DNA of 64,000 nt from Bugula neritina (Eukaryota; Bryozoa; Gymnolaemata; Cheilostomatida; Bugulidae): contig OZ037767.1 of the NCBI GenBank assembly GCA_964035545.1, positions 16,729,581 through 16,793,580 of the forward strand, given 5' to 3'. A program made the translations under genes and the position numbers. Positions 35,756-47,905 of the stretch are shown piece after piece. Under the pieces are notes generated by a model, which saw only the letters and a list, made by a program, of their open reading frames with translations, was not told the origin of the DNA and searched no databases. Numbering within the stretch: the first letter of the stretch is position 1; each line of letters starts with the position of its first letter.

Positions 35756-38700
35756 ATGGAGATGTTTGTTACTAGAGACGTAGTGCCCACAATTAATGTT
35801 GACAAGTCCAACCCAACTGTGTCCAATGTGTCTACAGGTGCTGGGACACCAGGTATACAAGTATAATGTTTATTATATGGTTATGTTTAAATATGCGCAT
35901 GTGAATTTTACCTGCAATCTGCTTTTTGAACCAGGAAATCTATTCCACTAGCAGTAATTCTTGAAATGCCTTTGCCACCAGGGGGCAGTTGTCCTTTCGT
36001 GTTGCAGTAACTATGGCTTATATAGTGATCTACAGTATATCACATGTCAATAGTCAATAGTGTACTATGATGTTTGTATAGTGAGAAGGTGCACAAGTGA
36101 ATAGTATTAGCAAGTACACTTTAAGTTTTACTCTTTGAGGATTGTTAAAATTACGTTAACCAAAGCAGCTCAAAGACTAGTTCATACAGTCATATATAGA
36201 GTATCGTTAGAAGTGCTAAAGCAGCGTCATAATAAAACTTTGTGGATCTGAGTTGTATATAAAGAATTGAGAATTTTATTCAGCATGTAGGTTGTAGAAT
36301 TATCCCCCTTGTCACTATTAACCATAACAACTTTTTGTTACTGTAGAAAACCCTGGGGAGTATTAGCAATTTGAAATAAGTCACCTAATATGTTATATGT
36401 GTATTTCACAGCCACAGGTAAAGTATTTTCATATTCACATATGTATTTCACTGCAGGTATATTTCGTGGATATTACAGGTATATTTTCCAAGAGCAGCGT
36501 GTACTACCCATTCATTATTGGCCTGCTCATTATAATAGCCATCAACATCGCCGTCGCTATAGTCATCCTATCCATGTATATCATAAACCTAATGAGAAAG
36601 AAGAAACAGTCAAAGCCCGTCAGTCTAACTTCCCCCAAGATGCTCAGCAACATCCGGGCTACATTTGGAACCATGCCAAGTACTGCTGGACACACAGTGG
36701 GTGGCCCAGTTTCCTTATTATCCAAACGTAAGGCACTTCGCTGTTATTACATAATCTATGTTTCCATCATTCGGGTTGGACTTTTCATTGGTTTCTGAAA
36801 ACAGTTTCATCAATGAGACAACAAGTTAATACAAACCACAACTACAAATATTAATGTTATATGAGCATCCATTCCCATAACCATGGTAACGCAGTGAATC
36901 ACTCTATATTCTATAGTTCGTGTATATAGTATATAATATGTAAAAACCTGAATCTCCACCTTGCCATGTAAATAAGCAGATAATACAGTAATATGATATA
37001 GTAGGATGCGCAAGTTGCTCAAGAAGTTGTGTTCTCCATATGTGTGTAGAAATAGAAAAGTTCTATCGTAGACCAGTTGAAGTAAGTTTGATAGTTTTAT
37101 ATGAGAATCAAATTAGACTATATAAATTTTAAGCTGTAAGATCTTGCTCTATCACAAGTAATGTCTACCAGACATACAAGTAATGTTTACAGGTAAGTTT
37201 TTACAGGTAGTTGTTTACAGGTGGTTGTTAATATACATGAGGCATATCAGCAGTATAATCTTGAGAAATGCTATTAAATAGTCATATGATCTGTTACAGT
37301 GGATGACAAAACTGGAGAGAAGAAAAGCAGAGAGGGCAGAGCACGTAAACATTCTGTCAAAAATGACGGGAAGAAGTCGAAGAGAAGAGTTTCAATGGAG
37401 CATCATCCAATTGAAGAGCAAGGTTTGTGGTATTGTATCTTGTACACAACTACGGCTATAGCTTAGTGGTATACGAGAATATAATACAATATATAATAAT
37501 AGTAAAGGACAATTCAATGCAAAAATACAATATGATAATATAACAATCAAATAAAGTTATAACGTGATGTTAAAGTAGAATATCATGGAATGCCATAGCG
37601 CAGTATAAAGCAACTAACAGTGTTTTATCATTTGCTTTGTAAAATACTATATATTATTATTTATTTTCTTATGCTGCTTTTAACATTCTAATCATATATT
37701 ATAATTTTTGCATGCAAGAAGTAAGCACATTATTGACGTTAACTGTAAGTATAAGTTGTGTCTTTCGTCTGCACAGGCAAAAGTATGAGTTTAGTCAAAA
37801 GTTTCGAGATTGAAGCCAAAAGAAGTCAAAGGACATTTGACAGGCCAGCTGTGTGTACCCCAGTCATCATTAAATCAGATGAAAATAGTAAGCTTTTCCC
37901 CTTCTTCCTCCCTTCTATCCACCCCTAGTGAGGGGTATACAGCACAAACATGTGTCTGAAATTTGTAAAATAGTTGTTTATATAATGCTTATATTGAACT
38001 GATTATATATTTATTACATACAGCAAATTTTCACTGCATTTTTATTCACTACCATAAATTCTTGTTAGATTTTCATTGAGAGTTTTTCTCTGAAAAATTA
38101 TGTTAAGTTTATACGTTGGCAGCTGCTAAACACTGCATATACACCTAATGCAAGTTCACTCAGCAGTGAGGAGATTGATGGTACAGTTGGTAAAATATGA
38201 CAACGTTGAGAACCAGCTGCAAGGCATGCCGTGGATTGTCTAATTTATATATAGTTGAAAACACTGTAGAATATTTAGCCTTCCAAACTGTCATTTATGT
38301 TTTAGACGCATCGCAGGTTGACCTTGAGGAGGTGAAGAACCACATGCGGAAGACGCATCGACCCAGTATTAACGACAGCTCCCCCATGTCTGGGAGGAGG
38401 TTCTCGTTTAAGGAGAAGGTCCATAGAAGCATTGAGATAATGGACAAACTGGACAGACGAATGAGTTTGATATCAGGTGGGGCATCAGTCACATGATAGT
38501 GTTGTCACATGATAGTGTTGTCACATGACAGTATAGTCACATGACAGTGTAGTCACATATGACAGTGTAGTCACATGACAGTGTAGTCACATGATAGTGT
38601 TGTCACATGACAGTGTAGTCACATGACAGTGTAGTCACATGACAGTGTAGTCACATGATAAGGTTGTCACATGATAGTGTTGTCACATGACAGTGTAGTC

Positions 38701-38855
38701 ACATGACAATGTAGTCACATGACAGTGTAGTCACATGACACTTTAGTTACATGACATAATATGCATTATTGTTTTGTTTATTTGTTTGTATTTCAGGTTC
38801 ATCAGAGAAAGTCAGCAGTATCATATTTAGTAGAAAGTACTCAGTTCTCTCATAA
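35756..38855 (+). CDS. unrecognised single-pass membrane protein, paralogue A
   Basis: I do not recognise this family. Six exons join in frame: 35756-35852, 36479-36727, 37300-37422, 37777-37887, 38306-38476 and 38797-38855, about 269 residues; every intron is in phase 1. A short Thr/Ser-rich N-terminus (with an NVS glycosylation sequon, no signal peptide) precedes one membrane segment (about residues 42-67, YYPFIIGLLIIIAINIAVA...), then MRKKK, which predicts a cytosolic C-terminus. The tail is basic and Ser-rich and ends with a block shared with paralogue B: RPSI..., SGRRFSFKEKV, MDKLDRRMSLISGS and [15 protein letters not shown] and similar motifs look like basophilic kinase sites (inference). 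AATAAA at 39077. It is followed directly by paralogue B. Confidence 0.8.
38478..38760. repeat. 16-bp minisatellite abutting a donor in paralogue A
   Basis: About 17 copies of AGTCACATGACAGTGT beginning about ten bases after the donor at 38477 and filling most of the last intron. Confidence 0.94.
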
Positions 38856-39502
38856 CTTCCTCAGTTCATTCAGGCTATTAGCAGTACCCCCCCCGCTACA
38901 TGAAGAGGTGCGCACATACTGAGGCTATATACAAGAAACTGTATCGCGAAATTAAATATCCCCTTAGGAAAACAGATTCTCTGTTTCTTCTTATGTTGAG
39001 AAAATAACTCTTCCACGATTTCATACAGGTTTATAATTTATATTCTCGACTGTCAACATAGGAAAACACAATATACAATAAAATTCATATGTATTTATAA
39101 ATATAAACAACAATTGTCATATCATACTTTTTTTCAACAATATGCTTATCATAATTATCATAAAAAAGTCGCAATTATTTTTAACAATGCATTTTGTATT
39201 GAGACAGCATTGTTGGTTACAAAGAAACATGGTGTGCAGTAAATGGTGATGAACCACTCATGTGAGTAAAGATTATTATGTAATGATATTATATTATTCC
39301 TAACCATAACTAAGATATGTATGTATATATGTAATAAATAGTATATCATAATAGATTATCACGCTGAAAGGTTTTATATTTTTGATAAAGTTTCACATAT
39401 GCATAGCATTGTGTTATAGTACGTATAATATATATTGTATTGTGATATTATAACATGTTTTCGTATGCATGTACATTGCAGATTCAACATTACCATTGCA
39501 GT
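38856..39502. other. intergenic between the membrane-protein paralogues
   Basis: 3' UTR of paralogue A with AATAAA at 39077-39082, then AT-rich sequence up to the ATG of paralogue B. No other feature seen. Confidence 0.45.
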
Positions 39503-39774
39503 ATGTCCAAAATAGAAAACACTACAACATTTACCACACTTCCTGTCTCTAATAACACAGGGGAAACAAGTATGTGATTATAACATATTCTATACAATTA
39601 AATAAAGTTAGCGAGGCTTTGTTCAACATTTTCAATTTCTCTCGTAGGTCTCTACTCTGTCGGTTTTTGTATCAAACTCAAAGTGAAACATACAACATTA
39701 AAGTATTACTCATTCAGTTGTATTTTATTGTACAACTGCTTTGAAAGCACCGTGTGCTCTACGTATTGTGCTAT

Positions 39775-39866
<92 letters not shown>

Positions 39867-39907
39867 CACATATATATATATACACATATATATATATATA
39901 CACATAT

Positions 39908-39970
<63 letters not shown>

Positions 39971-39993
39971 CACATATATATATATATACACAT

Positions 39994-40048
<55 letters not shown>

Positions 40049-42352
40049 TATATATGTATATGTATATGGATTTCAAAGGTACAGAGACGGTCAAAAAGAG
40101 CTACTACCCATTCATCATCGGAGGACTGGTTATAATGTCCCTGAATGTAACCATTGCATTCATCTCTCTTGTTCTCTGCAACCTAAGTAAAAGAATTAAA
40201 AATATAAAGTATTCAAAAGACGGTGCTATAATACCAGATGTCAACATGGAAACTATGGACACAAGAAATTACATAACAATTGGCCCAATCTCCACGTTGA
40301 CAGTCAAAAGTAAGTCTATCCTAAAAGGTCACTTATAGTAGCTGGATACGAAGATTCAATGCTTGTCAAGAAAGCTTTCAGCTATATGAACTTATATAAA
40401 GTATATTTCTGTTTCACCTCCACCATTATTAATTCTCACCACTCCCAAACTAAGGTGTCAAAACTACTCAGTCATGCGTGTTGCAGAGCTAGCTTAGTTT
40501 AGTCTAATATCATCCGGCAACTATAAGCTTTGCATTCAGCATCAGTTTACTGTTTTTCAGGAAAAATCTATAGCAAAAACAATTTAATTAGAAATTAAAC
40601 TGCAAAAAAGATTGATTTTTGATTTTAATGGAAAACCAGCAAATTACTTAGAAATTACTAGTGGTGGGTGCGTTAATATACAAGTATATATGTCTAATAC
40701 CTACCATATCTGTTTTACTCAGCTTATGGCAATCACCCTTGATAGCTATCAAAATACAAACTCACATGGAACTAGTGCTTTCATCATGTCTCACTAAGCT
40801 GCGGGTCCCAAGACCTTAGTTTGTGGCATAGTAGAATACCAGAGTTATGTCAAAGATTTATGTTAGATTTAGTCATTTTCTCTCTATACACACATACATG
40901 TAAGACGTTCATAAGAATTATGAGAGAAATGAACTCGTGAGATTTGGAGGGAGCACTATGTAGTTAATATAAACATCTCACAGTGCATCATATTAGCAAT
41001 TTGAAAGTTCGCTTTTGGAGTTATAATATAGCGTGTGCTTCTTGTGTAGATGAAAAAATAGGTGAACGAAATAGGAGGTATTCAACGAGGAGCTCTAAAA
41101 TAAAGAAGAGACGACTCCTTTCTTTAGATGAATCCATTTTAGACAATTTTGAACCTCTTATGGCAGAAGAAACTAGTAAGCAAAACGGTATAACAGTAAG
41201 CAGTATGTAAGCAGTATGTAAGCAGTATGTAAGCAGTATGTAAGCAGTACGTAGAGCAGTACGTAGAGCAGTACGTAGAGCAGTATGTAAGCAGTATGTA
41301 AGCAGTGTGTAAGCAGTACGTAAGCAGTACGTAAGCAGTACGTAAGCATTACGTAAGCATTACGTAAGCGGTACGTAAGCGGTACGTAAGCAGTACGTAA
41401 GCAATATGTAGAACATGTGCCAGCAACAACTTCATATTTGAGATCGTAGGTTGCAGCTAATGCATTCTAAACAGTTTTACAGTGCTAAAGTCATTTAGTA
41501 GCAAAACCCATGCATTATTTACTTTTTTCATTTCAGCAAAAAATTTGAAAAATACAAAAAGTGACAAAGTTTGTGAAAAAACTGTCGAAAGTAAACTTAT
41601 GCGATACACACCAACAGAAAACTCAGAAAATGGTAAGACTATATGCAACTATAATAACATAAGCTATTCTACATTACTATGCCATACACGACAAAATACA
41701 TGTGAGCTCTAGTGCCATAGCAGTCTATAGGCTAGCTGGAATAATCAATTGTCATCAAAATCTTTTCATCAAATAAACCCAGTAGCAATAGAGGCCTTTC
41801 TCTTGGCAGCGTAATTATTGCTCCTGATTTGTGGAATTCTTCTACAGGGTATTATTGTTTAAACCTGACTCACTATTATTATTATTGTAAAGAGCTACAG
41901 GCTATTGATTCAGAACTAATGCTAAGGTCTGGGTTTGCGTAGATTTGTTGCCAACTGAAATAGAAGAAGCTATGAACTATGCACTAAAAAGTAACAGGCC
42001 TAGTATTGCTGCTAGTTCTGGAAGGAGGATCTCGTGGAAGGAGAAAGTCCAGCTGAGTATGGAACTAATGGATAAATTAGACCAACGGATGAGCACAATA
42101 TCAGGTATACGAAGAGGCTATAACCCCCTAGCTGCTACCCCATAACTCCTTAGCTGCTATTTTATAACCCCTTAGTGCTATCCCATAACTGCTACCCCTT
42201 TATTCCTAAGCTGTTATTCTATTTAACTCTCTGTAATTAAAACTGGCTAGCATTTGAATTCAACTTCTAACAAGTAACATGTTGGTTTTGTAGGCTCTCC
42301 AAAGAAGGTCAGCAGCATAATATTTAGCAAAAAGTTCTCTGCTATATCATAG
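39503..42352 (+). CDS. unrecognised single-pass membrane protein, paralogue B
   Basis: Tandem paralogue of the preceding gene; function unknown. Six exons join in frame: 39503-39569, 40079-40309, 41050-41175, 41537-41632, 41943-42104 and 42294-42352, about 246 residues, all introns phase 1 as in paralogue A. The N-terminus has NTT and NNT sequons; one membrane segment (about residues 32-54) starts with the shared [13 protein letters not shown] and is followed by basic residues. The cytosolic tail is Lys/Ser-rich, and the C-terminal block matches [36 protein letters not shown] and [16 protein letters not shown]. The middle exons are hardly alignable, so only the membrane segment and C-terminal block are under visible constraint. 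The exon 2 acceptor lies right after a 300-bp TA microsatellite. Confidence 0.8.
39775..40070. repeat. (TA)n microsatellite with CACATATA variants
   Basis: About 300 bp of TA dinucleotides with recurring TACACA and TGTATATG interruptions, ending nine bases before the exon at 40079. All open frames across it are artefacts. Confidence 0.97.
41186..41410. repeat. 11-bp minisatellite of donor sequences in paralogue B
   Basis: About 20 copies of AGTATGTAAGC / AGTACGTAAGC. The intron starts ACTA|GTAAGCAAAACGG and the array repeats GTAAGCAGTAT, so the donor hexamer recurs every 11 bp. Confidence 0.95.
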
Positions 42353-42615
42353 ATTTTCAGAATTAACCCTGAGTGGCTCTGTGATTTGGAGATTGATGGC
42401 ACTCCATCATGAAATGTACTTTAGAGCATTTCCAGTAACAAAGCTCCAGCGCTGATTTGTCAGTTCAGAACTGTGTATTATATGACATTAATTCAAGTCT
42501 TTATATATGGTGCTTGTTGCTAATAAAGAGTAATATTGTTATTCATATTTGTATTGAATAAAACTTTTTGTTATAAAGATTAAAATTCTGTACAAAGAAC
42601 ATTTAAATATAGGAA

Positions 42616-42963
42616 TCAGTCATCAGTATCCATTCGCTCCGGTGGTGGTCCGCAAGGTTGTATCATACGTTCCAGAAAGTTGAACTTAATTCTTGCTCTA
42701 CTCTCATTTTCTGAGAGAGCAAAGTAGCTGAGCATATCATGCTGTGCCTACAAATACAGCAACCTTTATAGAGGATTGGTTGGGCACTTAACAACAGTTA
42801 CTATTTCTCTAGTGTACTGTGAGTTGCTTACGATGAATAAAGAGTGACTATCTCTATGCTGATTGGTCACCCACTCCCACTTGGTAGTGTCGGAATGGCC
42901 AGTACCAATGTACTTGGACTGCAGATGCTCCAACTGACTGTGGATGTTGTATCTGTCATTCAT
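42616..42963 (-). CDS. SF3B5: splicing factor 3B subunit 5 (SF3b10)
   Basis: Small core subunit of the U2 snRNP SF3b complex (family knowledge). Two exons, 42963-42832 and 42747-42616, give 87 residues against 86 in human. MNDRYNIHSQLEHLQSKYIG, DTTKWEWVTNQHRDS, then after the intron LSYFALSENESRARIKFNF and QPCGPPPER are almost identical to the family. The 84-bp phase 0 intron has GT-AG ends. The gene is convergent with membrane-protein paralogue B (263 bp between stop codons). Confidence 0.96.
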
Positions 42964-45900
42964 TTTGCTAAACAATGAGAGAGTAAATTCAATAACATAA
43001 TATTTGGAATTTTGGATGTTACTTGGCCTGTTATGAATAGGGAGTGTATAAAAGCACACATTTCAGGCAGCTATATATGCATTATGCTCGATATTTTACA
43101 TGGCTATATGCAACACACAACAATACATTCACAACTCGGCAAAATTTGAGGGTTTCAAAAAGAGACTAAATCTTTTGTAGGCACTTAGCATATACTTATA
43201 TATGCAACTATATACTTGGCAAGAGGCATAAGGTATTTTACAGTGGACATCATGTCAGTTTAACTTAACTATCTAATATCTGAACTCGCCACACAACCAA
43301 ACACACAAATATAAAATATATTAAATAGATTAGCACCAGAAACTGAAGAAGACCATGTGACATGTGTTGGGCTCTGCATCAAAGTTAACAAAACATCACA
43401 TATAAAAGGTTGGTTTATTCTGTGATATCTGTTTCGCTATTTAGAAACATGTCACATTTACTTTTAACATTTGCAAGTTCGACTGAAGCTTGATTTGATA
43501 CATAAAAACTATTCCTAATTACTCAATAGATTTGCCTATAAATCATACTGAATCATATTGATATGCAAATTTACATTAATATTTACATTTACTCCATGAT
43601 TCATATTAATCTGGGCTGAAATTGTTCAGTCATAGTGGTGATAATCATAATGGCAATCTCAGAGATATTGACTCTGATACTCAGTCAGTCTTTCTAATAA
43701 TGATAGTGATACTATTATACTATTATACTATTACTGAATGCTAGGGTTCAATTATATAGATATAGTGATTGTGGCTGCAGAATAATCCTAATAGTCATCT
43801 TCATATTGATACTTAAACTAATACTTATAATTCATAACGGCAAAGTGGCGATCACAATAAGTGAATGACTTACATTTACACTAACTTACAGCAAGGTTGG
43901 GGTCAATTACATATGAATGAAACTAGTTACAATTACATGAGAATTTGTCAATTACAATTACAGTTGATATAAATGTATTACAACTACAATTACTTTTGTT
44001 GTCACAGGAGACAAATGAAAGTTATATAATCTCACTTCTGGGGTCCAACTACCCCAGCAATTTTGACAACGGAAAACCATCCTTGTTCTCAACAGTAACA
44101 AATAGGGTGATAAATATGACATAAACTAATCTGGACTTTTTATTAAACAGTAGACAAGGCAGGAAAAATATGAATTTTATAAGATTTAAAAATTTGAAGT
44201 AACTGTTATGTAATTATAAAGTAATTGTAAAATTCAATTACATTAACAATGTAATTAATTACAATTACATTTTTATACATCAATTGCAAATTACATTCAA
44301 TTACTTGAAAAAATGTAATTAATTACAACCAATTATAATTACAAATTACAATTACCCCAACCCTGACTTACAGTCATACTCATTGTCAAAGTGAATCCCA
44401 TTCACTGACACTAAACTGTGACTGGGTCACAGTTTGAGTGTCGCATTCACTGTGGTCAAACACTAAAGCATTCAAAATTAAAATAACTATAAGTATAACA
44501 CTTACATCAAGTTTAATTATAAGTCAAGCTCAAGGTGATTAGTTTAAGTTTAACTCAGTCTTGGTCTTTCATTTACTTTTAGTTTAGTTTTACAAGTCAC
44601 AAACTGGTTATTGTTAAACAACTTGTATTACAATAAAACTCGAAGTTAGTGACAGTGTTATGCTTATACTTACAATATACTTATAGTCTTATACTACAGT
44701 TTATGTTAGAATAATTGTTATAGTTATACCCTTAGTGCTTACAGTTAGTGTTACACCTACAGTATAACTTAATATTATACTTATAAGTTATAAGTTAAAG
44801 TTATATATAATATTTATAGACTGTGAGTATGTGTATGTGACTATCACTATGTCTATAGTTTAAGTTAAACTTGATGTTGTACTAACGCAACACAGCAAGT
44901 GCAACACTTCAAGTCTAACATTAACAGTTGAGTAACTCTAATTCTAAGCGTAAGAGTAAGACTAAGACTTATGCCTATAGACTATCACTATCACGATGCC
45001 TATCACTATGAGTATCAATATGACTATGAGTGTGAATGTCAGTATGAGACTGAGACTCAGTCTGAGACTGAGTATCAGTATCAGTATGAGTATGAGTATC
45101 ACTATCAGTATCAGTATGGGTATGGTAAAACTAAAAAACTAATACTAATATTAATAGTAATAGTTCATTTTAAAATTATTTCTATTTTAGAATAAATTGA
45201 ATTCACATATGTAACAGTAAAGAAACTAATTTGTTAGCCAATACTATCAGAGCAACATAACTTTTTTAGAAGGTATTCTCTCTAAAGTCGAATACTGATT
45301 TGAAACGAATTTTAATTCAATTTCAATGATGTTCGCTTTGTCACGCCGTATTGGTATGATAGTTTTATTATTGTCTATATCCGAACTATTTAAGGTTGAG
45401 GATTGAAGTTATCTTTAGGTGCCACTACAAAAGTGTCCACGCACAGAGATTCCATTATTTTGTGGAAGGCTTTCTCGAATTTTCTTCCGGATATTACATC
45501 TTTGCGTCCAATGAGTAAAATTCATGTGTTGCTGTTGGTGAATTAAATAACTTTGACTACTACACTTTCACTTACACTGTTATATTATAGTTTTTAGTAT
45601 TACTGTAGATTCATGTACATGGATGGCGTTGCATTGATGCTTATAACTCACCAATAAAGTAAAAGTTAATGCTTGTACTTGGTCTTGGTGTTCATGTTGA
45701 TGTTCTGATGATGTTGTAATCCAAATTGAAATTCCATTTCATTATCATTATGATTATTTCATAATCATAATCGTAATGATAATGTCAATGATAATGATAA
45801 TCATATTGTCAATGATTATGATAATCCTAATAATAATAATAGCAATTGTACTATTAATATAACTATAAGTATTGCTAATTTACTAATAGTAATACTAATA

Positions 45901-46358
45901 GTAATACTAATAGTAATAGTAATAGTAATACTAATAGTAAATCAAAATGTAATACTTATACTAATTCAAATTGTATTTGTAATACTAATAGTAATACTAA
46001 TGGTATTACTATTAGTATTACTAGTACTAGTAGTAGTACTAGTAGTAGTAATACTAATACTAATAGTAATACTCTAATAGTAATAGTAATACTTATAGTT
46101 ATACTATTAGACATTAGTATTATTTATTATCACCATGCCCCATGGCCATTGGAATTACTCTACTTACAGGCCTAGTGATACTAATAGTAGGGAACTAGTT
46201 CTGCATAGTTTAAAGGTAAAGTCAAAGGGTGAGGCACTGATACTCAGAACTAACCAGCCGGTTTTGGTACAACTAGAAGTAGGATCAGTGGTTATAATTG
46301 CTTTAGTTATTTCCTATTATTTAGTTTTGCTGTAGAGATTCAATCACAGCTAAGTCTG
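42964..46358. other. intergenic between SF3B5 and AHSA1
   Basis: Contains the second hAT-like copy (43892-44365) and long degenerate simple sequence: AGTATCAGTATGAG-type at 44970-45130, and AATAGTAATACTAATAG at 45830-46110. The frame at 46135-46335 shows no protein character that I recognise. Confidence 0.5.
43892..44365. mobile_element. non-autonomous hAT-like element (copy 2)
   Basis: 474 bp, starting CAAGGTTGGGGTCAATTAC and ending ATTACCCCAACCCTG, flanked by a perfect 8-bp duplication ACTTACAG (43884-43891 and 44366-44373). The internal sequence matches copy 1 (GGTCCAACTACC..., AAACAGTAGAC..., AAGATTTAAAAATTTGAAGTAA) but lacks the nested foldback element. Same family as 4798-5959. Confidence 0.9.
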
Positions 46359-47858
46359 ATGGCAAAGTGGGGAGAAGGAGATCCTAGGTGGATTGTAGAA
46401 GAGCGTGCAGATACAAAAAATGTGAACAATTGGCACTGGTAAGGCTCTCAGCTCAAACCTGTAAACCAAGATGAAGCTAAAGTAAATTTATACTTTTACT
46501 GATCTAATGTAGTAAAATCATTTGAGTAAATTGAAAGAGGAATCCTAAATGCTTGGAAAATATATTTGAAGATATGCAACTATAGTAAAGCGAGAAATAT
46601 CCAGATTATTTGACTTTGACACCAAAATTGTAGTGGCGTATGTAAGTTTTGTTTACCTTTCAGTGACAAACACTGATTTCGTATTTAGTCTGATTGCAAG
46701 ACTAGTATTAGATATGGGCTGAATGTTGGTATTTCCTATATTGTTTAGGACTGAGAAAAATGCTAACAACTGGTCTAAGGATAAACTCAAGTCACTACTA
46801 ACAGGTTTAAAAATAGACGGAGCAGCTGGAGTAGTAGAACTGAAAGACTTCATTTCTATCAATGGAGAAGCTTCAGCCAGTAACAGGAAAGGAAAACTCA
46901 TCTTCTTCTATGAATGGGAATTAAAAATCAATTGGACAGGTGAGATAAACTTTAAAATTGATTATTTGAGTTGTTAACCGTTTTTATCAGAAGCATATTG
47001 CCAGATTGTCTTCATACTAGATATAAAAGACTTTCTAACAGTATTGTGCAAGTAACTCCAATAATCTTTATTTGAATCCTACCCTTGTTACCAAGTATGT
47101 TGCAGTCAGGATGCTGGGTGTATGCTTTATGCGCAATATTTGTAGTATGCATATGGTATAGTGTAGTGTGGTATAGTAGATGTATATTATAGTATGGTAG
47201 ATGTATAGTATAGTATGGTAGATGTATAGTATAGTATAGTAGATGTATAGTATAGTATGGTAGATGTATAGTATGGTAGATGTATAGTATAGTATAGTAG
47301 ATGTATAGTATAGTATGGTAGATGTATAGTATGCATATGGTAGGCGTATAGTATAGTATGGTAGATGTATAGTATAGTATGGTAGATGTATAGTATAGTA
47401 TGGTAGATGTATAGTATAGTATGGTAGATGTATAGTATAGTATGGTAGATGTATAGTATGGTAGATGTATAGTATAGTATAGTAGATGTATAGTATAGTA
47501 TGGTAGATGTATAGTATAGTATGGTAGATGTATAATATAGTATGGTAGATGTATAGTATAGTGTGGTAGATGTATAGTATAGTATGGTAGATGTATAGTA
47601 TAGTATGGTAGATGTATAGTATAGTATGATAGATGTATAGTATAGTATGGTAGATGTATAGTATAGTATGGTAGATGTATAGTATAGTATGGTAGATGTA
47701 TAGCAGACATGTTTGTTTATAGGAAGAGTAAATACAGAAGACATGGAGGAGGTTTCTGGGACTATAGAAATACCAAATCTTAGTGAGGAGCAAGATATAT
47801 GTGATATAGAGGTAGACCACTACTAGTACTATTACTAGTCCTACCACTACTACTACTG

Positions 47859-47905
<47 letters not shown>

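Noticed and set aside
39683-40135. IYIYIY-rich frames on both strands
   Set aside because: Translation of a TA microsatellite; only the last part on the plus strand (from 40079) is a real exon of paralogue B.
46135-46335. 66-residue frame with a hydrophobic end
   Set aside because: No similarity, starts in degenerate simple sequence just upstream of AHSA1, no paired splice sites.
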